Part shown: positions 36,040 through 46,873 of the stretch, piece after piece | Position numbering within the stretch: position 1 is the stretch's first letter | How the letters are laid out: each line of letters begins with the position of its first letter | Assembly (NCBI GenBank): GCA_963921425.1 | Contig: OY992839.1 | Coordinates: 15,479,409-15,543,408, forward strand | Source of the DNA: Dryas octopetala | Lineage: Eukaryota > Streptophyta > Magnoliopsida > Rosales > Rosaceae | Reading direction: 5' to 3' | Length of the DNA: 64,000 bases | Program-made: the position numbers and the translations under genes | Notes under the pieces: generated by a model | The model's database searches: none | What the model was told of the DNA's origin: nothing | The model's input: the letters and a program-made list of their open reading frames with translations, nothing else

Positions 36040-36262
36040 TTTATAATTGGTAAGTGTGTTGGAAAAATTGTTGCAGTTCTTGTGAGTTGTGGCTGCCGAA
36101 AGGATGAGAGAAACTTGCTTCAAGGCACGTTGAACAACGCTTTCTTTCAGACAATATTCGCCCCCACTTCTTGTGTGCAGAGAGATTTGCAAATATGCCA
36201 TGTGGATACAATGAAGCCTAGTAAAACTATTGTTTGTTAATGTCCTGCACAGCAAAAATATT
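36040..36262 (-). mobile_element. Second, inverted copy of the copia leader (fossil fragment)
   Basis: Reverse complement of the leader at 26482-26690: TTTTGCTGTGCA, then GGACATTAACAAACAATAG, down to CAACAATTTTTCCAACA. Only about a dozen bases of LTR are attached, so it is a fragment of another copy, not a partner LTR. Confidence 0.7.
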
Positions 36263-36640
36263 GAAATCGTCAGCAGGGCTTGCTTCGGGATTTGCGTCGA
36301 TTCACCGTCTACAGTCATTGGCTAGCGAAGGGGAGGGCTATTGGGGGTCGGCAATGGCGAGATGAGTTCGTCGGTGCCTGTCGCTGGTCATGTGGTGGCC
36401 GGACGACGAATCTGCCGAGGGAAAGAGTGGGCAGAGATGGAGAAGAAGAGAGAGAAGGGAGACTCGGGAGAGAAAGGGAGAGTGCGTGAGAGAGGAGAGA
36501 GAGAATGAGAGTTTTAAAAAAATGATTTTTGAGTTATAAAAAAATCCTTGGGTACAAAAATACAAAATCACCCCTGAAACTTTGAACATCCGTAAACCAA
36601 AACCTAAACCCCTCATTTGAGTTATGGTTTTGGATCTAAA
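36263..36640. mobile_element. LTR-like GC-rich fragment (fossil)
   Basis: GGTGGCCGGACGACG and the following GAGA-rich run resemble, in order and composition, the leader region of the chromovirus-type LTR near 24360-24720. No ends are visible. Confidence 0.3.
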
Positions 36641-36643
36641 ATG

Positions 36644-36845
36644 AAGTGTTAAATATATTTTTAGTCCACAAACTTTGGGGTATTTCTAAATTTGGTCAAC
36701 TAATTTCAAAATATGACAATTAAAACGGCCCACGAATTCTCCATTTTCTGCCAAATCAGGAAAAACGTTAGCTTCCATCCACAAAGCTAACGGAAGTGGC
36801 CATGTGCGCAACACGTGACTACTTTTCTACAGGTAGTTCCGTCCA
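36644..36845. mobile_element. One-sided remnant of a Mutator-like terminal repeat
   Basis: GTTAAATATATTTTTAGTCC and CATTTTCTGCCAAATCAGG parallel the terminal repeat of the element at 38919-39871, at lower similarity. The opposite terminus is not found, so this is a truncated relative. Confidence 0.55.
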
Positions 36846-38600
36846 TTTAGACCCCCTTTGACCCAATGCCCCATCTCCCTCCATTCCTCATTGTTCGGGC
36901 CTAAATTCAATAATTGACTGGTATTGAAACTTATGGGATTAATAAAATGAGATGGAGGTCGAGTTACCTGCTGGCCGAAGTCAAAAGAATCTTGGAAGTA
37001 GCTATTCACTTGTTTTCGGCCATGGTTGGTCGGAAGCAACACTTTGGGCCGTTTTTGTATGAGTACGAGGCGTGCCACTGTCAAGCCAAGTTTTAGCTCG
37101 ATCAGAATGTGATATTGATTAAATTGAGTGATTGCACCTAAACTGATTCTATCAAATGATTGATCAGCCGAGCTAGGAATCGCTCTCGGCCTAGGTTCTT
37201 TTCTAGCCTCGGGGACAAGGCTTTTCAAGGCCTAGTCGGAATCGGAATCCAACCTACTAGTTGGCCTACTAAGAATTACGTGATCGAATTCATGCACAAA
37301 GTAATGTAATTGTCCAAGGAAAACAAAGAACTAAACGACAAAGGTATATTGAAATTCAATGCGATTCTCACCAATCGAACTAAGTTCAAGATTAAAAGCA
37401 ACTAAGAAAATAGCAGGCATTTAGATTAAAAGCAAACGAAAAAAAAAATTGCTTTGAAGTTAAAATAAGAACAACCAAAATCGCATGGAAAGCAAAGAAC
37501 GAAAATCAAATCGATACCACAAACCCTTGGATGGAGAATGGCAGAGCTACAAACCTAGTGAAACTTGAAACTAAGAGCAATTGAAAATCTAAAAAGCGCT
37601 TCGAATAGAAGCATCAAAGAAAATACGAAAGCAAAAGAATTTTGAGTAATTCTTGAGACTTGAGAGTTTGTGAGTCGATTGATGTGTGTTGAATGTGTGT
37701 CCTTTTTTTTCTCTCTCTTCTAAATACGTCTATATATGAGGGTTAGGATATCAATGGGTCATTACTTGGCCCGGAATTCCCTCTAGATTCCTTGTACGGA
37801 TGAGATTTGGACTCTCTTAAATTTAGGATTCGACCGGACTCTTCCTTGATAACCACGTGATCTTGAGCATTGATGATTGATCAAAATCCTTTCTAATTAA
37901 TCTTGGACTCTTTACTTGAACGTCTTGGCTTCTTGATTCAATCGGGATACTTGGTCTTCAAGACTTCTGAATTCTTCCCTTGGTAGGATTTGTATTAATC
38001 ATGTATTGAATTTTCGAATTCCTCTCCAAGCAAAGATTTCGACTTAAATTCTGATCGTGAGCAAAGTCCTAACTCGAGTAGGATTTAGTGGCATATTAGA
38101 AACTTTCTATCACTTGGGTTGAGCCATCATTGGCTAGTGAATTGCAATCAGGAGTCTTTTGGGCTTGATCGAACTCATTGAGGCTTTAGGCTTTAATTAA
38201 TAAAAATCCGGCCCATATATTGAGACCTAAAGCTTCATTAAAAAATTAACAATAAAACGAAACAACCTAGCCTCAAAACTAGGCCGGAATCATCTCTTTT
38301 ATTTTTCTTGCCCAATAATAAAATAGCTCGGCCCATTTTTATCTTCGATTAAGCCGATTTCGTTATTTTAAAAACATAACCCGATCTCAAAACTAGGCCG
38401 AAATTATTTCTCTTGCTTGGAATACATGGCCTTAAAAATTGCATTTAATCGGGCCAATACACTCTATTTTGATAAAAATTCCGATCGAAAGGTCAATCGG
38501 AATTTATTTGAGCCAAAGTTAATCGAAATGAATTTTAACCAATCCAATCGACATTATAAAATCAATTGAAACATACTCCATGGTGCCGGCCAACAATTCT
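36846..38600 (-). mobile_element. LTR-type remnant related to 50095-50930 (fossil)
   Basis: On the minus strand a U3-like region (about 38590-37745) leads to a TATA-like CATATATAGACG (near 37730), then an R/U5 region. The segment 37220-37700 is the reverse complement of about 50150-50600: both hold CGATCGAATTCATGCACAAAG-like and CACTTCGAAT-like landmarks. Two diverged copies of one LTR family, no coding sequence. Confidence 0.5.
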
Positions 38601-38918
38601 AAAAATTGATTGGACTCAAACAGAGTCGATCGATATTTCTTTTGTCAGGCCGCTTATCTCTTTTTAACCATCGATCAGAATAAATCCTATCAGACTAAAA
38701 CGGGCGAGGTCGACCAAAATGGTTTTTTCTTATCGGGCTACTTGTGTTACTTGACCTTTTATTTTTATCTCATATTTCGATCGAACTCCGAACCAATTTT
38801 CTTGTTCGAAAACACAAATCTTGGCAGGACCTATTTTATCTTGGTGGTTTGGAAGTAGCCCAACCACTTTTTACGATTTTGTCCTTCACTTGCCCATTTT
38901 ATTGATACAAAATAATTA

Positions 38919-39871
38919 GGGTTAAATACATTTTTGGTCCACGAACTTTGGGCGGTTTCTCAATTTGGTGTACCAATTTTAAAACGTGACAAAAATAACC
39001 CCGAATTATCCAATTTGTGTCAATTCAGGATTTTCCGTCCAAATATCCAACAGAAGCTGACGTGGCCGTTAAACGCTGACGTGGCGCACATTCACACGTG
39101 TCACCTCTTTTATTTTATTTTCGGATTTTTTCTATTTTCTTATTTTTATAAACTTTAAAAATTAATTAAAAATAGCTCCAGACTCATAAAAATACACAAA
39201 AAATTCCTACAACCTCGTCTTAACTAGTACTAATTTATTATGGGGCCAAATTACCAATTTGCCCTCTGAGAGTTTCTAGAAAATTTGGGAAGTCCAAATT
39301 TATTTTATAGAGGAAAATAAATTTTCCTCTAATACCGAGAGGTCTTTTGGGTAGCAAGTGTTCACGAGAAAGGTAGTGTTAGTTTTTAGAAGACCAATGG
39401 TGCAAACCTCGTATTTTTTGGAGCTTGGGAGATTATTCTATGAATTTCCAAAGAGTCTAGAGTATTTTATTATTTTAGAAATAAATTTGGACTTTCCAAA
39501 TTTTATGGAAACTCTCAGAGAGAAAATTGGTAATTTGGCCCCATAATAAATTAGTACTAGTCAAGACGAGGTCGTAGGAATTTTCCGTTTATTTTTATGA
39601 GTCCAAAGCTATTTTTAATTAATTTTTAAAGTTTATAAAAATAGGAAAATAGAAAAAATCTGAAAATAAAATAAAAGAGGTGACACATGGGGCACATTCA
39701 GTGCGCCACGTCAGTGTTTAACGGCCACGTCAGCTTCCGTTAGACATTTGGACGGAAAATCTTGAATTGACACAAATTGGATAATTCAGGGTTATTTTTT
39801 TCACGTTTTAAAATTGGTGGACTAAATTGAGAAACCGCCTAAAGTTCATGGACCAAAAATGTATTTAACCC
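38919..39871. mobile_element. Mutator-like MITE with long terminal inverted repeats
   Basis: Ends GGGTTAAATACATTTTTGG and CCAAAAATGTATTTAACCC, flanked by an exact 9-bp target duplication AAATAATTA (38910-38918 and 39872-39880), the Mutator hallmark. The inverted arms run about 230 bp and are continued by an inner inverted pair (39150-39400 and 39400-39660) carrying the LTR-related module. No transposase; 953 bp in all. Confidence 0.88.
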
Positions 39872-39880
39872 AAATAATTA

Positions 39881-40059
39881 ATTAACCATATGTTGGCTAA
39901 TATTAATACTTAGAATGATACCCAACCACGCAAAGAAAAGTCCAAGTTCTTTCTAAGTGTTGTCTTCAATACTCCAATCAATGTATATATATATATATCC
40001 AAGGCCAATAAGTAACTGGCTGACAACAAAGTCCACTGCACCTCTTCTATCTTTCCTTT

Positions 40060-40094
<35 letters not shown>

Positions 40095-40110
40095 CACATC
40101 AATCCAAGGT

Positions 40111-40148
<38 letters not shown>

Positions 40149-40532
40149 GCCCGTCCATTTGAAGCCAAAACAAATGCTGCCCGACAACTATTCAACATAT
40201 ATATATATAGGCTTCTTCTATTGAAGTATATCTCAACTTATTTATGTTAAGGTATACCCTATTAGGGTCCACACGAGTCGTTTTGTGTCGATCCGAACCG
40301 TTCAATTTGTACATCTTCATTGATAGATCATCCATACAAAAAATTAGCCAATAATTGCTTTGCTACAACACGGGATGCCAATGATTTATATATCAATTAT
40401 CCATAACAATACTCATTAGATTAGATCAGATGCTCTTGTACATTGATTTCAAATGCATAGATGTAATCATTGAATCAATACAAAAATAGAAACAACTACA
40501 TTTGGAATTTCCAATTGCCTAGCCCATCTAGA
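39881..40532. other. Intergenic DNA with microsatellites; 3' flank of copy E
   Basis: TA and CA/TA microsatellites (39980-39998, 40062-40094), an A run (40110-40144) and a one-armed relative of the CCGAACCGTTCA hairpins (40279-40345). About 40430-40532 is probably 3' UTR of copy E. No gene. Confidence 0.6.
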
Positions 40533-41420
40533 TCATATGAGAATTTCATTCAGCATTTGGACAACATTGCTCATTGTAGGTCTATCTCTTGAAATCTCAC
40601 TAGTACACAATAAAGCGATCTTAAAGTACTCCTTGACATTGGATTTAATAACCAATTTCTCTCTTGAAATTTTCCGATCAATCATTTCCATATGCCTATT
40701 GTGTGACTTCATTTTTTTAGCCCATTCCACCAAGTCCATCGCTTTGCCATCAAACATGATGGGCAAAATGGGCTGTCTCCCGGTAGCAACCTCCAACATC
40801 AAAACCCCAAAGCTATACACATCCACTTTCACAGTGGCCTTGGTGAACCCTTCTTTGTACTCCGGCGGCATGTATCCCATGGTACCTGCGGATTGTGTGG
40901 ACACGTGTGACTGTGAGGCATCAATCGTCCTTGCCAATCCAAAATCGGAAATATGTGCCTCAAAATCCGAGTCCAATAACACATTACTAGCCGTAACGTC
41001 CCTATGAATAATAGGGTTTTTCAACCCATGCAAATATGCGAGTCCATTAGCCACACCTCTAAGAATCTTAAGCCTGGTTACCCATAAAAAAAACGAGTTC
41101 CTTGAGTCGTGATGCAGCCAACTATAAAGATCACCTTTCTCTAAGAACTGGTAAACAAGAAGAGTGACTGAGCCGGACGCCTGATACCCCAAAAGCTTGA
41201 CGATATTTGGGTGGCGAAGCTTGCCAAGTGTTTCGGCTTCAGCCCGAAATTGTCGAGAATCAAGGAACACATTAGAGCAAGGCTTTTTTATGGCAACGGT
41301 GAGACCATTGGAGAGCTGGGCCTTGTAGACGAGCCCCAAGCTCCCAAACCCAATGATCATGTCTGTGGCGAAATTGTTGGTGGCAGATAGGAGCTGGGTC
41401 ATGGAGAAGTGAGACGACAT
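40533..41420 (-). CDS. Kinase copy E: intact cytosolic receptor-like kinase domain
   Basis: 295 residues from the ATG at 41420 (MSSHFSMTQLLSATNNF); an in-frame TTG upstream is unlikely to be used. All catalytic elements are present: glycine loop GFGSLG (24-29), Lys45 in VAIKK, helix-C Glu61, HRD (139-141), Asn146, DFG (159-161), MPPEY and the C-lobe ADVYSFGVLMLE equivalent (VDVYSFGVLMLE). The lysine usual after HRD-Val is Thr143, as in copies C and D; some plant receptor kinases have Ser or Thr here. There is no signal peptide or membrane span, so it probably acts as a soluble Ser/Thr kinase or does not function. It is single-exon. Substrate unknown. The kinase type resembles EMS1/PSKR (LRR-X). 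Confidence 0.85.
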   Translation of the reverse strand: MSSHFSMTQLLSATNNFATDMIIGFGSLGLVYKAQLSNGLTVAIKKPCSNVFLDSRQFRAEAETLGKLRHPNIVKLLGYQASGSVTLLVYQFLEKGDLYSWLHHDSRNSFFLWVTRLKILRGVANGLAYLHGLKNPIIHRDVTASNVLLDSDFEAHISDFGLARTIDASQSHVSTQSAGTMGYMPPEYKEGFTKATVKVDVYSFGVLMLEVATGRQPILPIMFDGKAMDLVEWAKKMKSHNRHMEMIDRKISREKLVIKSNVKEYFKIALLCTSEISRDRPTMSNVVQMLNEILI

Positions 41421-41635
41421 GTTCAAGGAAGAATAAAATGATGCAAAGCTTAGGTAACAAATTGAAGAAGCTTGTCGGCTTGTGGAGAGAAAGAGAGGAG
41501 GAAATTATAAACAAGATTAAGTGAGAAAAAGGAATGTTTGTTGACTGATCGAGACTCAGAAAGGTAACCAAAACGAAGCTTCTGGAAAGAAACTACAAGG
41601 AAATTGCAAGAAAAAGAGTTTAGGAATGGTTAAAA
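41421..41635 (-). promoter_or_regulatory. Promoter and leader of copy E
   Basis: GCTTAGGTAACAAATTGAAG to GGAAATTATAAACAAGATT, with a TATA-like TTATAA on the minus strand near 41502. The block is repeated directly upstream (41636-42235) and matches the orphan promoter at 13195-13440. Confidence 0.45.
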
Positions 41636-42235
41636 GCTTAGGTAACAAATTGAAGAAGCTTGTCGGCTTGTGGAGAGAAAGAGAGGAGGAAATTATAAAC
41701 AAGATTGAGAAAAAGGAATGTTTGTTGACTGAGACTCAGAAAGGTAACCAAAAAGAAGCTTGTGGAAACAAATGAGTTAATTACACTTACACTTACACCT
41801 ATGAGGTTTATCATGTTTCCACATACACTGCATGAGATTTCAATAATTATATATACACTCCCTGAGGTTTTAAAACTGTTACATATAACCCCCTACAAAA
41901 AATAAATAAATAAATAAAAAAGAAAATATTTGTATTCAAGTTGGACATTTTACCTTGAATAATCTTATTAGGTTATTTAATCTCTTAGCATGCTTTTTTA
42001 CATAATTTTTCATCATTTTCGTCTCACTATAGGAGGTTATATGTAACAGTTTTAAAACCTCATGAGGTGTATGTGTAATTATTGAAACTCAGAGGATGTA
42101 TGTGAAAAGATGATAAACCTCAAGGAGTGTAAGTGTAATTAATTCGGAAAGAAACTACAAGGAAATTGCAAGAAAAAGAGTTTGGGAATGGTTGTTGACT
42201 AAGAGTTTTTACATTGACTTGCTGACCCAATAGAC
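41636..42235. repeat. Tandem second copy of the copy E promoter, split by a MITE
   Basis: 41636-41772 and 42146-42235 together are collinear with 41440-41635 plus its continuation (GGTAACAAATTGAAGAAGC, then GAAACTACAAGGAAATTGC). The break is filled by the MITE at 41773-42145. Confidence 0.8.
41773..42145. mobile_element. Mutator-like MITE, 373 bp
   Basis: Ends TGAGTTAATTACACTTACAC and, reverse-complemented, GAATTAATTACACTTACAC. Inverted arms of about 140 bp include CATGAGGTTTTAAAACTGTT-like sequence near 41860 and its complement near 42050. The 9-bp flanks GGAAACAAA (41764-41772) and GGAAAGAAA (42146-42154) differ at one base, and the undisturbed paralogue at 41587 reads GGAAAGAAA. No coding sequence. 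Confidence 0.85.
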
Positions 42236-42429
42236 AACGTGCCCAATAATTCCAAGATACTTTTGACGTTGGAGATGTTGAAAAATAACTTTAAACAAAT
42301 TTTATCAACTTCCTTTCCATTTTTTAATTCGTAGGTTCAAATCCTACATAGATACCACTTTAACTATCACGTCGTAACTGAAATTTTGTTTAAAAACTAA
42401 AACTTTTATTTTGGTCAAATAAAAGTCAA

Positions 42430-42660
42430 ATCTTAAATTGTTCCTTAAAATGTAATTGTTTAAAATAAATATTTCTGAAAATTTCCATTTTTCGTTTTAT
42501 AAAAGAAACAAATAATAAGAATAATTTTGAAATTTTTTTTTTCTCAATTAAAACTTGAAAAATTATTTTAACAATTTCCAGGATCTCACATTCTACCCCT
42601 CTTAAAAGAATTTCGTCCTTAAAATTTCCAAGAAATATGTAATGGCAGAACGATTCTTTT
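42430..42660 (-). mobile_element. Gypsy LTR start with polypurine tract (fossil fragment)
   Basis: On the minus strand, GGACGAAATTCTTTTAAGAG and GGGGTAGAA lead into TGTGAGATCCTGGAAA, the order end-of-pol, polypurine tract, 3' LTR seen in plant chromoviruses. It recurs at 45690-45905 as part of the tandem unit and, without the internal part, within 54206-55634. Confidence 0.55.
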
Positions 42661-43954
42661 TGTTCAACTGTTCGACAAGTACTATATTTCGAACTAAAGG
42701 ATTAGTTTCCGTTCTTGCTAGGTCTAATTACAATGAAATAACTTCACTAATTTGAAAGGCAACATTTTCTTAAATCTAGATGTATATGAAGTAAATGATC
42801 GAGAAACAATTCATTTTGGGTCACAAGTTAAGGACATAATTTATTTATTAGTGTTCAAAGGCCTAGCCCAAAGTTCGAACAATTAATATTTTTTATTTGA
42901 TTTATTTTATTATATAGTTATGACGACTTAGTAATCACATATTTCTGATAGTCTCATTCATTCACATTAAAATCTATGAAGATTTAAGATTTATAATAGT
43001 TTAAAACTATAAGTTTTAAGCCTTTAAAAGTCAAGAGATTACATTGTAACCCAAAATGAAATTCAAACATTAACAAATATCAAGGAATTAAGTTTCGAGT
43101 CTTTCGACTATCACACAGTGACAGTTCGTGGGATTCACATACAGTCACAATTCTATTAAAACTTATTGGGTGAGTATTCAAACTTCCAAACTTATCAATG
43201 ATCGATAAATGGTCTATATAATAAACACTTATAAATGATATAACTAACAAAAAAAAAAAAAAAAAAAACTACTTTCACGTTGAAATTTGATTGATAAGTT
43301 CAATGATCTCTCTCGTTTGGGGTTGATAAAAATCTTGTGCACTATAAGGTGGACCTGTGGACCCATAAAGTAATAATGTTGTACCAAGTTTTTACTTTTG
43401 CAATGTGTATTAAGTAATTGTGGTGGACTAAGCTACATATAGGAAAGCTGCACTATGACCAGTCTTTGGTCTTGTCTTGCAAGTGCCGTAATTGGAAGAG
43501 AAAGGAAGACAATGTATTATTGTGTTCATACCTATGCTTTGGTCATGTCTCGTAGTTAACGCTTACAATGCATTGTTGTTTTCATACCAATACTTAGGAT
43601 TTTCCTCTAAACATGCTATAGGTAGGTGCAATCAAGTATCAAAGTAAGCATGTGAGATATAGTGTTCTTGAGAAGTATATATTCTAAGTGTGGATGTACA
43701 TGTAGAAACGTAAAATTTGGTAGTAAAAAAAAATCTACTATCAATTATTTGGTGGTTAACAACATATATTACTCATATAGAGTGCACTTATTTAACGCCA
43801 AAATTTTATTTAACGGTTCAATAACTTCTCTTATTGGGGCCTTCCGGTTGAAAATATCATAAGGTAACACATAAGAAAGCAACCCTAAAATAGTCCTTTT
43901 ACATTGGCTTGAACCAAATCACTAACATTACCCACAAAAGGGTGCACACCAATT
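42661..43954. repeat. 3' flank of kinase copy B
   Basis: Non-coding, collinear with 829-1877 and 45906-46873. It holds about 150 bp (42738-42890) that the copy C flank lacks. An A run lies at 43250-43267. Confidence 0.75.
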
Positions 43955-44823
43955 TCAAGCCGAAATTCGATTTAAGAGTTCAATGACCTCTCTCACTGGG
44001 GGCCTTACTCTTTGAATCTTAAAAGCACATAAGCAAGCAATGTTAAAATACTTTTTTACATTCCCTTTAACCAAATTCTCCTTTGAAATTCTTGGATCCA
44101 ATATTTGCATTTGGCGATTTAGGAGCACCATTATGGTGGTCCATTCCACCAAGCCCATCTCTTTGCCATCAAACTCGATGCGAAAATTGGGCAGGCTCCC
44201 GGTAGCAATTTCCAACATCAAAATCCCAAAACTATACACATCTGCCTTTACAGTGGCCACCGTTAACCTTTTAGGTACTCCGGCGGTATGTACCCCATAC
44301 TACCGGCAGCTATTGTTGACACATGTGAATGCCCGAAGTCAATACTCCTAGAGAGCCCAAACTCACAAATATGGGCCTCAAAGTCGGAGTCTAATAGCAC
44401 ATTTTTTGACTTAATGTCCCTATGAATTATAGGACTGTCCAGCCCATGCAAATATGAGACTCCATTAGCCACACCTTTAACAATCTTAAGCCTCGTCACC
44501 CATGGCAAATTCAATTCACTTAAGTCGCCATACAGCCAACAATAAAGATCTCTTCTCTCTACAAACTCGTAAACAAGAACCGTAAATGAGCCGGATGCTT
44601 GATACCCCAAAAGCTTTACGATAATTGGGTGTCGAAGCTTGCCAAGTGTTTCGGCTTCAACCCGAAATTGCCTAGGCGATTCAAGGATTAGATCGCAATG
44701 GAACGTCTTGATGGCGACTGTGAGACCATTGGAGAGTTGAGCCTTGTAGACCAGTCCGTTTCCCCCACCTCTGATGATCATGTATGGGGAGAAGTTATTG
44801 GTTGCAGATTGGAGATTGGCCAT
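43955..44823 (-). pseudogene. Kinase copy B: frameshifted pseudokinase gene
   Basis: The first ATG used by copies A and C is followed here by an in-frame stop (ATG CGG TCT TAG), so translation could start only at the internal ATG at 44823 (MANLQSATNNF). The frame keeps GGGGNG-like (RGGGNG), VAIK and HRDIKSKN, but DFG reads EFG. About 44268-44272, one base fewer than in copy C ends the frame just after PPEYLKG. The rest of the C-lobe (ATVKADVYSFGILMLE onward) lies in another frame down to 43955. Its N-lobe is nearly identical to copy A. Not able to give a full kinase. Confidence 0.85.
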
Positions 44824-44841
44824 GGAAAACTAAGACCGCAT

Positions 44842-45688
44842 GCTGAAGGAACAATATATATTGAAAATGATGACAAAGCTTAGAAAGCGAGAAGAGGAAG
44901 AGAAAGCGAAAGGCAATTATAAACAAGAGATCGAGAGTGAGAGAAGGTGTATTTATTGACAGAAACTGATCAGAGAGGTAACGAAGAAGAAGCTTGTGGA
45001 AAGAAATAACAAGGAAATTGCAAGACAGAGAGAGAGAGAGAGAAAGAGAATTTGGTTCAATAGTCAATATCGAAGAAGAAGCTTGCGGTCCTGTACTCCT
45101 GTGGAAGAAGCTCAAGTCTCTCTTTAAGTGGTGTCGGTTAAGCTACATATAAAGTAATTGTAGTGATCGATCTTAATTTGGTCTTGTCTTGTAATTGGAA
45201 GAGAAACGAAGACGATTAATGCATTATTGTCTTGTAGCTAGCTGCCGCGTACAATGCATTGTTGCTTCAAGTATGTACAATGCATTAATATTGTCTTGAG
45301 AAGCCATTATGTACTATGCTTAGGAATTTCTTAGCTATAGGGAAGAGCGTAATACTTGTGTGAGATGAGTGTTCTTGGAAAATTAATTGGTGACGTGATA
45401 GAAGCATTTTTGTCTTTTTGTCTAATTTTGACCACTTATAACAAGGAAACGAAGAAGAAGCTTGTGAAAAATAACAAGGAAATTAAGAGAGAGAGAGAGA
45501 GAGTTTGGTTCATAGCCCAACTCTCTTTTTATGAAGTGTCGGTTAAGTCAATAGTCGTTACGTACTCTTTTAGTTGGTTTTTTTTTTTGGATGCCAAAGA
45601 AAAAATTATATATCATGTCTCGATCGAGACAAACCGGTTTGATTTATGTCAAAAACTAATTTTGACCTTACAAACCATAAGTTGCAAG
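44842..45688 (-). promoter_or_regulatory. Promoter and upstream flank of copy B
   Basis: TATA-like CAATAAATACACC on the minus strand (about 44945-44957), with a CT-rich leader. The block is repeated at 4243-5132 behind copy A. GA microsatellites lie at 45027-45046 and 45485-45502. No other gene. Confidence 0.5.
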
Positions 45689-46873
45689 ACAAATCTTAAA
45701 TGGTTCCTTAAAATGTAATTGTTTAAAATAAATATTTCGGAAAATTTACATTTTTTATTTTATAAAGAAACAAATAATAAGAATAATTTTTGAAATTTTT
45801 TTTTTCTCAATTAAAACTCGAAAAATTATTTTAAGAATTTACAAGATCTCACATTCTACCCTCCTTAAAACAATTTAGTCCCCGAAATTTCCAAAAAATA
45901 CGTAAAGGTAAAACGATTCCTTCCGTTCAACTGTTCGACAAGTACGTACTACATGCATTTCGAACTAAAGGATTAGTTTCCATTCTTGCTAGGTCTAATT
46001 ACAATGAATATTTTTTATTTGATTTATTTTATTATATAGTTATGACGATTCAGTAATCATATATTTCTGTTAGTCTCATTCAGTCACATTAAAATCTATG
46101 ACGATTTAAGATTTATAATAGTTTAAAACTATAAGTTTTAAGCCTTTAAAGTCGAGAGATTACATTGTAACCCAAAATGAAATTCAAAAATTAACAAATA
46201 ATAAGGAATTAAGTTTTGAGTCTTTCGACTATCACACAGTGAGTCAGTGACAGTTTGTGGGATTCACATACAATCATAACTCTATTAAAACTTATTGGGT
46301 GAGTATTCAAACTTCCGAACTTATCAATGATCAATAAATGATCTATATAATAAATACTTATAAATGATATAACTAACAAAAAAAAACTAATTTCACGTTG
46401 AAGTTCGATTGACAAGTTCAATGATCTCTCTCGATCATTTGTTGTTAACTTGTTTTCATACCAATATATACTTAGGATTTTCCTCTAAACATGCTATAGG
46501 TTAGGTGCAATCAAGTAACAAAGAAGCAATTTGAAGCATTTGAGTGTAGAGAAAAAACGAGGTCAAGAGCGTAATACACGTGTGAGTTATAGTGTTCTTG
46601 AAAAGTATTCTGAGTGTGGACGAACGTTTAAACGCTTAAAATTTGGTAGTTAAAAATCTGCTATCAATTATTTGGTGGTTAACAACATATTAAGTGCACC
46701 TATTTCATGCCGAAATTTGATTTAACGGTTCAATAACCTCTCTTATTGGGGCCTTCCTGTTGAAAATATCATAAGGCCAGTAACACATAAGAAAGCAACC
46801 CTAAAATAGTCCTTTACATTAATTGGCTTGAACCAAATCACTAACATTACTCACAAAAGGGTGCACATCAATT
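45689..46873. repeat. Repeat unit boundary: LTR fragment and 3' flank of copy C
   Basis: 45690-45905 repeats the gypsy LTR/polypurine fragment of 42430-42660 and the rest repeats 42900-43954, with a deletion after 46008. Thus B and C units, each LTR fragment + 3' flank + kinase + promoter, stand head to tail with a period of roughly 3.0-3.3 kb. Confidence 0.8.

Noticed and set aside
42331-42347. GTAGGTTCAAATCCTAC as a tRNA gene
   Set aside because: It makes a perfect T-arm, but no acceptor, D-arm or anticodon arm can be paired upstream, so no tRNA is supported. It might be a SINE scrap.
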